The position numbers and the translations under genes are program-made. The notes beneath the pieces were generated by a model. It made no database searches. It was not told where the DNA came from and was given only the letters and a program-made list of their open reading frames with translations. From assembly GCA_021442155.1 (NCBI GenBank), contig CM038214.1:21477808-21541807 (forward strand): DNA of 64,000 nt, read 5' to 3'. This DNA comes from Cymbidium sinense (taxonomy: Eukaryota; Streptophyta; Magnoliopsida; Asparagales; Orchidaceae). Positions 1-9,293 of the stretch are shown in pieces. Every line of letters begins with the position of its first letter. Position 1 is the first letter of the stretch.

Positions 1-81
1 ATGAGATCTTCTTCAGAGAAAGTGATAGCTAGTAGGTCATGAGCTTGTATGACTTCTGTCATTCATCGCTAAACAAAGTAT

Positions 82-490
82 GCACTAAAAGTAGTAGGAC
101 ACCAATGGTACTGGTCATACAAAGACTCAAATTTTCTTAATTAAGATGGAGAGTCAATTGAATTTGATTTGGTTCTTAAAATAGATCTGGAAGGTAGACA
201 AATACAACTACTATATGTTGATAATCGAGTAGTAGTACCAATTGATACACACATCCAATTTCATGTTACAGGTGCTGATGTTATTCATGACTTTGGTGTT
301 CCTTTACTAGGACTCCAAATTAATGTCATGCTTAGATGACTTAACCAAATATCAATTCTAATTGAACAAGAAGGAGTATTCTCTGGACAATGTTTAGAGA
401 TTTGTGGAGTATACCACATATTTATGCCAATTATTGTTGAAGTTGTAACTCTAGAGAAAGGCTTGCATGGATTGATAGCTAAGCATAATT
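82..490 (+). pseudogene. cox2: cox2 pseudogene, fungal-type mitochondrial cytochrome c oxidase subunit II (C-terminal part)
   Basis: Cox2 carries the CuA centre of respiratory complex IV in the inner mitochondrial membrane. Read in the frame of position 91, the sequence gives VVGHQWYWSY, DGESIEFD, VDNRVVVP, then [21 protein letters not shown] and [17 protein letters not shown]. The CuA ligands (Cys at 391 and 403, Glu at 397, His at 415, then Met) are all still encoded. ADVIHDF, ICGVYH.FMPI and DGESIEF are typical of fungal Cox2; plant mitochondrial Cox2 has ADVLHSWAVP and ICGTNHAFMPIVVEAV. In-frame stops occur at the TAA after NFLN and the TGA at 337-339, where an Arg is expected. The N-terminal membrane part is absent or lies before the window. 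The gene is dead. Fungal affinity is judged from remembered family signatures, not from a search. Confidence 0.85.
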
Positions 491-654
491 CTTCTCCCTT
501 TCCTTTCATTTTCTATTGATTTGTCATTGTCTTTCACTTAGAATTAGAAAATCTAAATATTTTTTATTTTGTAAAATTGGACTTAGAAGAATGTGTCATT
601 ACATATGCAATTCTACTAATATTTTGAATAGAAAACAAATGCTTTCAGTTTGAT

Positions 655-1215
655 AGAATAGACTATATATTCTAGTAGTTCTATACCAATTCTACTCAGT
701 GTTGCTTTTATGACAATAATTGAATGAAAGGTAATGGGATCAATGCAATGATGAATTGTACCTAATGTAGTTTTTTATTATGCTCTACTACAACCATTTT
801 TGGATGCTCTCAAACTAGTAAAAATTCTTTGATCACAAGATACAAAGAGTCTATGCTTCCTAGCACCTATGGTTACTCTAGTTTTTAGCCTACCAAGGTG
901 GGGTGTAATTCCTCTAGGACTAGGTCTAGCACTAAGTGATTTCTCACAAGTAATTTTTTCACTAGCACTATCAAGTATTGGAGGATACGGTATTCCATTT
1001 GTTGGATGGTCAGCTAGTTCTAAATATGCATTCCTTGGATCACTACAATCTACTGCTCAAATGATTAGTTTGGAACTAATCTATAGTGAACCAGTTCTAG
1101 CAGTAATCCTACTATGTAGGTAGTTTCAACATTACTGAAATTATTGAAGCACAACAAAGTGTTTGGTATATTGTTCAACTACTACCAATTTTTCTACTCT
1201 TTTTCATTGTATAGT
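655..1215 (+). pseudogene. nad1: nad1 pseudogene, fungal-type mitochondrial NADH dehydrogenase subunit 1
   Basis: Nad1 (ND1) is a membrane subunit of respiratory complex I near the quinone site. The region reads PILLSVAFMTI, then E-stop-KVMGSMQ followed by two stops (725-754), LLQPFLDALKL, SLCFLAPMVTLVFSL, WGVIPLGLGLALSDF, LALSSIGGYGIPFVGW, SSKYAFLGSL, STAQMIS and, after a 1-base shift near 1122, FNITEIIEAQQSVWY with a PLLPIFLLFF-like end. GSMQRR, GWGVIP and SKYAFLGSLRSTAQMISYEL fit fungal ND1; plant ND1 has AFVQRRKGPDVVG and LGALRSAAQMVSYE. The stops at 725, 749 and 752 fall where Arg is conserved, as expected for CGA changed to TGA. Homology fades near 1215, so the last third is missing. 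It lies about 165 bp after cox2 on the same strand, so both probably arrived on one piece. Confidence 0.87.
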
Positions 1216-2630
1216 CTTTATCTTTCTTATATATTGGTAACTATATAATTTAGATCAAAAAGCTAGTATTATTTCATGGTAGAATTAAGTATTGAAATTT
1301 TCAACAAATCAAAGCTCGTAACAAAAAATTTATCCACATGGATACAATAATTATTGCTCATAAAAAATTTGAGAATTATCAAATTCCATTAAGAAGAATT
1401 AGTGGAGTGATACAAAAAGAACTATGTTCTTTGTTAGTCCTATCTATAATGGGAGAGCATATGAAAAAGAAAACTGACTCTTTTGTTTCCATGGGGCACT
1501 GGCCATCCGTTGGGAGTTTTGAGTTTCATATCGACAATAAATCAAATAAATCTAAGCATAGTGTCGGGTGTATTGATTTTTTTGGTAAGGGAGTGTGTGC
1601 GAGTTGTGTATTGAAAGAATAGGTTGGATTTCACTTACTTCTTTCTATTTATGTTTTTTCCTAGCAGTGCTCATATAGGTCAGGTTTTGCTCATACATGA
1701 CAAATGGCAATAGAGTATGAGTATGGTTTTGAGTTGAGATTGACTTGAAGTAGATGGTGATTTTAATAGGATATTGAAAGAAAACAACTTGTCTATCAAT
1801 CAAATTTTGAAATGAATGAAGAAATCATGAAATTCAGATTCCAACCCTTTTTTTTAGGTTGTGTGTCAATGGATTAATTGATGGAGGTGGTAGGGTTTAA
1901 GATGGTAAAATAGATGTTTGCATGAAAACTCTGCTTTGATACCATTGTTGGATCATGTGATAGTTGGGGTGTATCCCTATTTTCTTTGCCAGAAGTCAAG
2001 GAGCAAGTTTCAGGAATCGGACAAGAGTAGGTAGTCATTAGGGGCCCTTAGGGAAAACATACCAATCTATTCTCCAATCCTTCTTTCTTCTTTATAGAAA
2101 ATAGACAAAAATAGAGATTTTGGGCTCAATGTGTCTATTCAACAGCTATTGATTCGTCACATAAAATTGGTGTATTACCCACATTCTAAAGAGAGAATGC
2201 CAAAGGACAAATCACACTCTTTCTTTCCCTACCGCTATTACTACTCCTATGGAAAACAAGATGCGGAGCATTAAACTTGTAGAACAAGGGAAAGGCAATA
2301 GTCTCTTTTTTTTAGTTAACTGCATCCTAAGAAAGAAATTCCTTAAGATAAATGGTGAGCTCACCAGTCAGGAAAATTTGTCTTCTTTATCTATTAGTAG
2401 AAATTCCTATCTTTACCAAATTAGTTTGGTAAAGAACTCATTGATCCTTCGATAGCTAGTGCCTTACTATCTTCTGTTGTATTTTTTAGCTTAGGTGAAA
2501 AGCATTTTCTTTCTTGAGGTACTTTTTTGGCAAAGTCTCAATTACTTTGATCCTTGGAAAACAAAGGCAATCTTACTCATTCATGACTAAGCTTACCATT
2601 GATAAGTCACTGAACTCAACCTTAAAAGCA
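1216..2630. other. unassigned spacer between the fungal-type and plastid-type fragments
   Basis: No gene is recognised in this 1.4-kb stretch. A 94-codon open frame starting with ATG at 1338 contains [16 protein letters not shown] and a CASC pair, but I cannot link it to a family. The part around 1480-1620 keeps more CG dinucleotides than its surroundings, which could mean more recent or less methylated DNA. The stretch from about 2020 to 2600 has the mixed, pyrimidine-rich look of organelle intergenic DNA. A possible retroelement primer-binding site is listed separately. Confidence 0.3.
1933..1944 (-). other. possible Copia-type primer-binding site, minus strand
   Basis: On the minus strand the 12 bases read TGGTATCAAAGC, one mismatch from TGGTATCAGAGC, the initiator-Met-tRNA primer site used by many plant Copia elements. 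On the plus strand TGTTGG follows almost directly, which could be the reverse complement of an LTR end. No gag or pol was found on the expected side (below 1933), so this may be chance or a tiny relic. Confidence 0.3.
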
Positions 2631-2920
2631 CCAAGGGGCAAAGCAGAAGAGATGTCTCCTACATGACTCATAATATGTAGAAGTACTGACATAATTTCAT
2701 AAAGTCAAATGACGGAATGGGGGGACTTAGGATGTAGAAGATCATAATATGAGTGATTCGATGGATTTGACTCCCTATATATCCACTCATGTGGTACTGA
2801 ATCATACAATTAAGATGAGATCCATCTGTCTATATATTATTATATACAACTAAGAATCCATATGCTTTGGAAGAAGATTGTATAGTTTGGGAAGGGGTTT
2901 TGATTAAGAAAAAAGTCAAC
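2630..2920 (+). pseudogene. rpl2: 3' part of the plastid rpl2 group II intron
   Basis: This sequence lies directly before rpl2 exon 2. It contains stretches that resemble, from memory, the 3' end of the angiosperm plastid rpl2 intron: an ATCCACTCATGTGGTACT segment near 2780, GATCCATCTGTCTAT near 2818-2833, and an AAGAAGATTGTATAGTTTGG segment before the splice site. I did not recognise the intron's 5' half or exon 1, so the transferred piece seems to start inside the intron. The left limit is approximate. Confidence 0.55.
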
Positions 2921-3335
2921 TGATATGCCATTAGGCATGACCATACATAACATAGAAATCACACTTAGGGAAGGTGGACAATTAGCTTTAGTAGCAGGCA
3001 TTATAACTGATTGCAAAAGAGGGTAAATTAGCCACATTCAGATTATCATATGTGGAGCTCTGTTTGATATCCAAAAATTGCTTAGAAATAGTTCAACAAA
3101 TGGGTATATTATTGGGGTGAACCGTTGGGTAGAATTGGATCAAAGTGCTGGCTAAGTAAGCATCCTCTAGTTAGAGGAGTAGTTATGACAACTGTAGACC
3201 ATCCCCATGGGGATTGTAAGGGAAAGTCCCAATTGGTAGAATAAAACCCACAACCAAGTTACCCAATGCTTGGAAGAAGTAGGAAAAGGCATGAAGCAAT
3301 ATAGTGATAGCTTTCTTCTTCATTGTTGTAAATAG
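2921..3335 (+). pseudogene. rpl2: plastid rpl2 exon 2 pseudogene (ribosomal protein uL2c)
   Basis: uL2 is a core protein of the large plastid ribosomal subunit. Exon 2 begins with [14 protein letters not shown] (2921 on), continues [11 protein letters not shown], later [12 protein letters not shown], then [14 protein letters not shown] (uL2 signature, consensus VDHPHGGGEG), GKSQL and GRSRKRHE, and reaches TAG at 3333-3335. The C-terminal codons read FLLHCCK where plastid rpl2 has a run of Arg; CGT to CAT/TGT changes explain this. Several frameshifts and stops lie in the middle. It is followed by antisense trnH and by rps19, preserving plastid order. The wording fits plastid rpl2, not the mitochondrial gene, which ends in a different GGRPSVSPWGKPT-type tail. 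Confidence 0.88.
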
Positions 3336-3378
3336 GAACATTGAAAATTGAATTTTTGGAATTGGAAAGAATGTGAAG

Positions 3379-3432
3379 GGTGAACGATGGGAATTGAATG
3401 GTGGATTCACAATCCACTTGGCTAAATCTACC
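3379..3432 (-). pseudogene. trnH-GUG: degenerate plastid trnH-GUG
   Basis: Read on the minus strand, the segment has the acceptor and D-arm start TAGCCAAGTGGAT, the anticodon stem-loop GTGGATTGTGAATCCACC with anticodon GTG, and the 3' acceptor CGTTCACC. Two blocks are missing compared with an ordinary plastid trnH. One is the D-arm section between two copies of a short ATCCACT repeat, consistent with slippage. The other is about 8 bases of the T-stem/loop. It cannot fold as a tRNA. It lies antisense between rpl2 and rps19, the usual monocot plastome arrangement. Confidence 0.85.
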
Positions 3433-3548
3433 CCTTCCCTTATCTAGCTAAAGGATTTTCATTTTTTCCATTCATCATTATACTGAAGATTAAGATCAAG
3501 ATATTGGACATAGAATGCCAATTTCAAAAATGTAAAAAAAGGAGTTCC

Positions 3549-3826
3549 ATGACACGTTCACTCAAACTATCACCTTTTGTAGTTAATCATTTATCTCAAA
3601 GAATTGAAAAACTCAATAGGAGGGATGGGAGGAGAAAAAAAAAGAGTGACTTGGTCTCAAGCATCTACCATTATACCCACAATGATTGGCCATGCAATCA
3701 CTATTCATAATGGAAAGGAACATTGACCTATTTCTATCATAGATCGTATGGTCGGTCACATTAGAATTCACACCTGCTCTCATGAAAATGAGACAAGTGA
3801 GAAACGATAAGAAATCTCATCGTTAG
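3549..3826 (+). pseudogene. rps19: plastid rps19 pseudogene (ribosomal protein uS19c)
   Basis: uS19 is a small-subunit ribosomal protein of the plastid. The ATG at 3549 opens [17 protein letters not shown], followed by IEKLN. After a frameshift in an A-rich run near 3640 the frame continues [19 protein letters not shown], then HNGKEH-stop-PISIIDRMVGH. The C-terminal basic end is readable to TAG at 3824-3826. MTRSLK.. start, [14 protein letters not shown] and DRMVGHKLGEF are plastid uS19 signatures. Length (about 92 codons) matches the family. A premature stop replaces a residue after NGKEH. It follows rpl2 and antisense trnH as in monocot plastomes. Confidence 0.9.
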
Positions 3827-3838
3827 TGTTTTACTAAG

Positions 3839-3858
3839 TCTTCATGTGAAAAAAAGAA

Positions 3859-3890
<32 letters not shown>

Positions 3891-3902
3891 TTCATGTGAA
3901 AA
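3839..3902. repeat. 36-bp A-rich (AAAT)n insertion flanked by a 14-bp duplication
   Basis: TCTTCATGTGAAAA occurs at 3839-3852 and again at 3889-3902. Between them lie 36 bases made only of A-rich sequence and AAAT units. A perfect 14-bp direct repeat around an A-rich tail is the footprint expected of target-primed retroposition, here with essentially only the tail inserted. It starts 13 bp after the rps19 stop. Confidence 0.75.
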
Positions 3903-5270
3903 GCCTTATCTTAAGAGTCTTAAGACTTCAGAGTCTTTATCTTATAGTTAGGGTATAGGTTTATTTCTTTTATTTTTAGAGTATACTAAGACTTAAACAT
4001 TTATAGTCAGAGTATAGGTATATTCAATAAGTATGAACAAACCTACCTCTCTGCTTAGTGCTCGAATGAAAATTAACAGATGTTATCTCATGAACAAACC
4101 TACTTCTTAATTATTCCACTTTATAAGAAAATGACTAGAAACATATATTCATTGAATAACTCATTACATAATCCTCCATTAAAATAATACATTACTCTCT
4201 TAAATTTATTAGAGAGCATTATAATATACAATTATAAATGAAGTTTATAGGGACAATCATTTGACCAAATGTGGCTTTGATGTGTAAATAAAGAAGAAGC
4301 TCAAAAGCTCATTATTAAAGTCCATTATTGATCTCATTTTAAGCAAGGATAACACACATCCTCTTTTTGTACTAGGATCCCAATCCTATATTAAGAATCT
4401 CCTCACTTAGACACTTATGACACTTCATTAGTAATTAAGTGAGTATCAATCTTAGAACCCAAAAATAAAATGGATAAAATTAAAAAAATAAAAGTAGAAT
4501 AAAATAAAATGAAATTAAGAACTTAAATCTAAACTAAAACTAAATAGAAACAAAAAAACCTATAAAACTTAAATCGAGCTTATGGCTAGAATTAACCTAG
4601 CCCAAATTTTTTAAGTGAACAAATTGCGATAAATTAAATGAAATTGAACAAAACCCAAGATGAGACATATTTAAAAAAAAACATCTAAATTCAATTAACT
4701 CCTAAGTAGGTTAATTTAGTTCATTAACCCAACTAACTCATTTAAGCCCTATTTGAGCCAAATTCAAACTTTATTAAACAAAAAATAAAATTTAATTGGG
4801 ATTTAAGTTGGATAATTACCCCATTAAGACCAAGTTAAATCAAATCAAAATCAAGTCAAATTAAACTATCATAATGGATTAAATCATCACAATAGCTCAA
4901 CTAAACCCATATCAAAATTGAATCGGGGCCTAATTTGGCAAATTAGCCAAATTCTCTATTAAGATAAAAAAAATTAAATTGAAATTAAATCAAATTATAC
5001 ATTTCAAATCACTTTAAGTATAAAATTGAACTTAATCCATCTTTCCATTGGTTCTAATTTGATTAATTTGGTCAATAAACACAAGTGAACCCAAATTGAA
5101 CAAATCAAGCCATTTTGGGCTAATCTAAAATAAACATAAATCAATTGTAATCAAATAAACTAGGTCACTTCAAAGAACTTTTTAGACATAAATTTTTTTT
5201 ATAAAAGGAAGTTTTCATTGATCACTTAAAAGTTACAAGTAATCCAAAATAGTTCTAAAGAAGAGAATTG

Positions 5271-5460
5271 TTACAAAAATCTAGATCTAATGTAAAGTGA
5301 GTTGATGTTGTCATTATGCACAAGGATGGCTAATTTTGGGTCAATATTCCTAGAGATACAAAAATATTGAGAAATAACTCCTCTTTTGGCCAACATATCA
5401 GCAAGATAGTTACCATCTCTCCATATGTGGGAGAAGGAAACATGCAGACTTTTTAGCAAG
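5271..5460 (-). pseudogene. LINE RNase H-like C-terminal end (degenerate)
   Basis: The minus-strand reading LKSLHVSFSHIWRDGNYLAD followed by MLAKRG matches the C-terminal pattern H..R..N..AD.LAK.G of the RNase H domain carried by many plant L1 LINEs. It lies in the expected place, after the reverse transcriptase and about 70 bp before the poly-A tail. Upstream remains of the same domain may extend to about 5750. Confidence 0.75.
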
Positions 5461-6899
5461 TTCTTTAAGACTTTGAAATCATTAATAATAAACTAAGGTG
5501 TATAATGTTATTTGTTCTCTCTAAGTAATTGAATGAAGATCATGGAATCTGATTCAATCTAGAATTCACAGTGAGATTTAAAGAAAGGAATATTGAGTTC
5601 ATAAAGGCATGTTTCCACCTCAGCATGAAGGGGAGAGAGTGTAGCATAAGGCATTGAGAAGTGGACAGAGCATTTACCATCATGTTCCTTAAAGAGTCCA
5701 CCAATTCTAGCTTTTCTAGTTTTAGTATCAAAGCTGCCATCAATGTTTATTTTAATAATGACATGGCATGGATTTTTCTAGTATATGATTTCTTATCCCT
5801 ATTTGGTGTTGTCTTCACACGATCCTAATGTATCCATTAAATGTCCTATTATAGATTCTCATCACATGACCCTATTTGGTGTCATTATGCTTCTTCTCAT
5901 TTTTGGTCATCCATTTGAACCATAGGATAATCAGAGGAGTGATCAACATGATATTTACACTCTAGATATCCTTTGTTTGCTAGCTTTCGATTAGATCTTA
6001 TATTGATTTTGCTTTGTAATTCATGTCAACTTATAATAGGTCTTCAAATGCTCTCCATTTTCAGGTGCTGAAGCTGCAATGTATGAAGTAAAGTGGTATA
6101 CACTCTGCATCTTCCTTGCATAATAAACATATTGATGGCATCCTTAATCCTTTAATCTTGAGTATGTCATCCATTGGATTAAACTATGAAATAGTCTCCA
6201 ATAGAAAAATAAAATCAATGGTTTGATGTTTGGGTTCTATATTGCATGTCCCCATGGAATTTTTTTAGTTCCTTTCCACCAACTACCATAGATAGTTTTG
6301 GAGATGGATGAGGCTTTAGATTGACCTTTTATAATCTTTCACATTACTTTCTATTGGAAAAGTGTTGATTTCCTTACATGTACCCAATGGGAGGTGCTCT
6401 TTCAGCTTTATTACATTCCAGTTTAGTGTATTTCATAATTTTAAATTTAATTATGAATATTGTGGTCTTGCATTCTTTTTCCAATTGGAAAGAGCCTCTT
6501 CTTCAATCGAGTGATCATTCTATAAATTTATGTTTCCATCTCCCATGTCCTAAAAATCAGATTTTCAGCCTCTTCTCTTTGCTACATAATATACTTCCAT
6601 GTTGAGGAGTCCAATTTCTTCAATTTAATGGTCATTAAGTGAGTTTGTTGGAAATATTTTTATGCCTAAATTCAACCTAGATGGAGTTTTTCTCTCTAAA
6701 TTTGATCAACAGCTTGATGGTATTGCATCTAATATTGTCTGCTATTATTTTGAATTCCAAGCCACCATTATAGATCAATTTGCTCAATTTCTTCCAACTA
6801 TCCCAATGCATTGATTTGTACTTTTAGCTCTAAATGCATATATTGGGCATCCTTTCTATTTTCTTTTGAGTGTTTTTGGGGATTTGTAGTACTTGAGTG

Positions 6900-7955
6900 G
6901 CTTACAATGGAATTGAGTTGACAATACTTTCCACCAAAGTGATCCTTCCATCGAATAAAATGAAAGATTTCTCTAATGAGTTTAATTTGTTTGGTATTTT
7001 ATTTATGAGCTCATAGAAAAGGGAAGGCATGAGTCTTTCTTTGTATAATTTGATGCTAAGGTTAGTAAAAGGAGTAGTGGAATGAATGAAGCATGCCTTT
7101 TCTATGATCATTTCATTTTATTTTTGGTAATTCATTTTAATTTCACAAAGAAACATTTGTTAGCATTTAGATCCATACTTGATAGTTTTGTGAATTCTGT
7201 GATGATTGCCATTTTTGTGTTGATGAATTTTTGCTTCTATTAAAATAGAGTAATAGAGCAACTACAAAGGCCAAGTGTGTGAACTTAAGGCTGCTTGTGG
7301 TGTGAAATCTGATCTCCTTTGTGGATGTAGCCTCCTTATGTAGTTGATTTGAGAGGAGGTCCAAAGCTAATATAAAGAGGGATGGGGAGAGTGGCTCACC
7401 TTACTTAACCCTCTACTAGCTTGGAAGAATCCATGTGATTTTCAATTATAGAGGAGTTTATAATGGTTGTTCTCAAAAATTCTTTGAATTAGGATGTAAA
7501 ATTCATTTGAAAAAACTCTTTTTTTAAGTGTTATGAGGATGAAGCTTTAGCTAATAGTATCAAAGCTTTTTTTGAGATTGATTTTTATGATCACATTCCC
7601 TCCTTTTCCATTTTTTATCAATGTCCTTGATGAGCTCTTATGCAAGAAGTATATTGTCAATTATATTCCTTCCTTTCATGGAAGCTAATTGATTTGGGGA
7701 GATAAGGAATGAGAAAAAAATCTTAATTATATTTGCAATTATCTTACTAATAAGTTTGTTTATGATAGGAGCTAGATAGATAGGCTTGAATTTGTCCCAA
7801 GTGTGATTATCTCTTTTTTTTGGAATTAAGAATATAGAGGAGGTGAAGAAAAAATTATTACTTTTGTATCCTCTAAAGAAGCATGATATAGCAACAATAA
7901 CTTCAATTCTCACAATATGGCATAACCTTTGATAGAAAAGAGCAAAAAAAACCAT
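6900..7955 (-). pseudogene. LINE reverse transcriptase domain (degenerate)
   Basis: The reverse transcriptase copies the element's RNA at the nicked target. On the minus strand 7955-7638 encodes SIFLIPKKRDN, then FKPIYLAPIINKLISKIIA and LISPNQLASMKGRNIIDNIL, matching the plant LINE pattern (P..L....K..SK..A..L, ISP.QSAF...R.I.DNILL). Downstream, 7111-6902 encodes a block with LSIKLYKERLMPSLFYELIN, NKLNSLEKSFILFDGRITLV and ESIVNSIPL, matching the conserved end of the domain (W....LS..GR.TL..SVL.SIP.Y). I did not find a clear FADD motif; the part where it should lie (about 7160-7370) is scrambled. Confidence 0.88.
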
Positions 7956-8352
7956 CTAGTCCAACTGCTTTGTAACCATCCATTGAATTGAGTACATTCA
8001 AAATTTCTTCTTCCAAATAGACTAAGATAAGTCCTTCATTGTTGATTGATTCTTTCCAATCATAAAGAAGTTTTGGTTTGGTTGGTGGACTGTGTTATTT
8101 GTTGATGGCTAGTTGAGTAAGCTTGAGAAATAGTTCATACAATCCTCAATAATAATATCTTGGTTATGAATCCATCTTCTATATGTATCTTTTATTTTGG
8201 TTATACATTTTTCTTCTCATTTTTTTAATGGAAGCATGGAAGTATTTAAAGTTCTTCTTTCATTGGATGAAAATGTTTGATGAGTCTTTTTGTCTAAGAT
8301 TGTCTTCTTCTCTATCAATGCACAATTGAAAAATTATCTAAAGTTGCTCTAA

Positions 8353-9293
8353 CTAAGTTTCAAGTTCATGTGTATCTTGTGTATCCATTTCATCTATATC
8401 TTTATCAAGGTTGTTAATCTTGTTCTTAGTGGATTTGATTAGATTATGAATGTTTCCAAATACCTCTACATTCCATTTTCTAAGAGCTTGAATAGTTGCT
8501 TTATGTAGTGACCATAATTTGATCCAAGGGATTTTGTTTTCCACACTATGCCAAGCATTCAATATGCAGTTGTTAAAGTCAGGATGCATTATCCACGTAT
8601 TATAGAACTTAAAAGGATGGTGGTTCTATTTGGAGATAAGGCTAAAACTTACTAGAAGCGGGTGTGATTAGAGGCAATCGCTAGGTGTTGTACCTCCATT
8701 TGTGGAAAAGTATGAGTTACATGCTGAGTTTACAAGAATTATATCAAGTCTTTCAAAAGGCTTTCCCCTTATCCAACTGAAATGACCACTACAACCATCA
8801 TCAAATTGGTTATATTCTTCAATGTATTCAACAAATTCAGAGATAATTAATAGGTTAGGTTATCTACCTCCTTTCTTCTCAACTAGTCCGCAATCATATT
8901 GAGAGATCTCCTCCAATCATCCAAGGCCATGTTGTGTTTGTGTTTTACATCTTTCCAAAGTTCTTTCCTATCGTCTATTATAAGCAGAATAAATGATGGT
9001 AGCATATACACTTACATTTATATATTGAATGTAGATATGAAGATATTGGTTGGTATCAAAGAGAACTTGGATATGAATTATTGATTTCTAGAATAACTAG
9101 ACTTAATATTTACATTTGAATGAACGTTGAAGAAGAGAACTATTCTTTTGATTTTGGGAAAGTTGTGAGTGCTAACTATTGGTTTTGAAATAGAAAGGTG
9201 TTCAAGGTTATTATGTCTTACAATATTTTGGAGTCTATTAGTGGCATCATCCTTGTCAATACCTCCAATTTTCCATATCAAGAGATTTAACAA
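8353..9293 (-). pseudogene. LINE endonuclease domain (degenerate)
   Basis: In non-LTR elements the APE-type endonuclease nicks the target DNA. The minus-strand reading starts LLIWKIGGIDKDDATNRLQ (family pattern: N-I-L-x-W-N-I-R-G). Later it gives LIISEFVEYIEEYN, GHFSWIRGKPFERLDIILVN (family: FTW..GR..RERLDRAL.N), then MHPDFNNCILNAWH, LRKWNVEVFGNI and a charged coiled-coil-like linker ending at 8353. These segments appear in the right order but in several frames with stops, so the enzyme is dead. They identify a plant L1-clade LINE. Confidence 0.85.

Noticed and set aside
82..490. Ordinary plant mitochondrial cox2
   Set aside because: Key segments (ADVIHDF, ICGVYH) disagree with the plant protein, which has ADVLHSW and ICGTNH at these places.
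285..509. Minus-strand open stretch of 74 codons
   Set aside because: It is the antisense shadow of the cox2 pseudogene, which has unmistakable family motifs on the plus strand.
82..1215. Reading TGA as Trp (fungal mitochondrial code) to rescue cox2 and nad1
   Set aside because: The TGA codons stand at Arg positions, not Trp positions, and other stops (TAA, TAG) and frameshifts remain.
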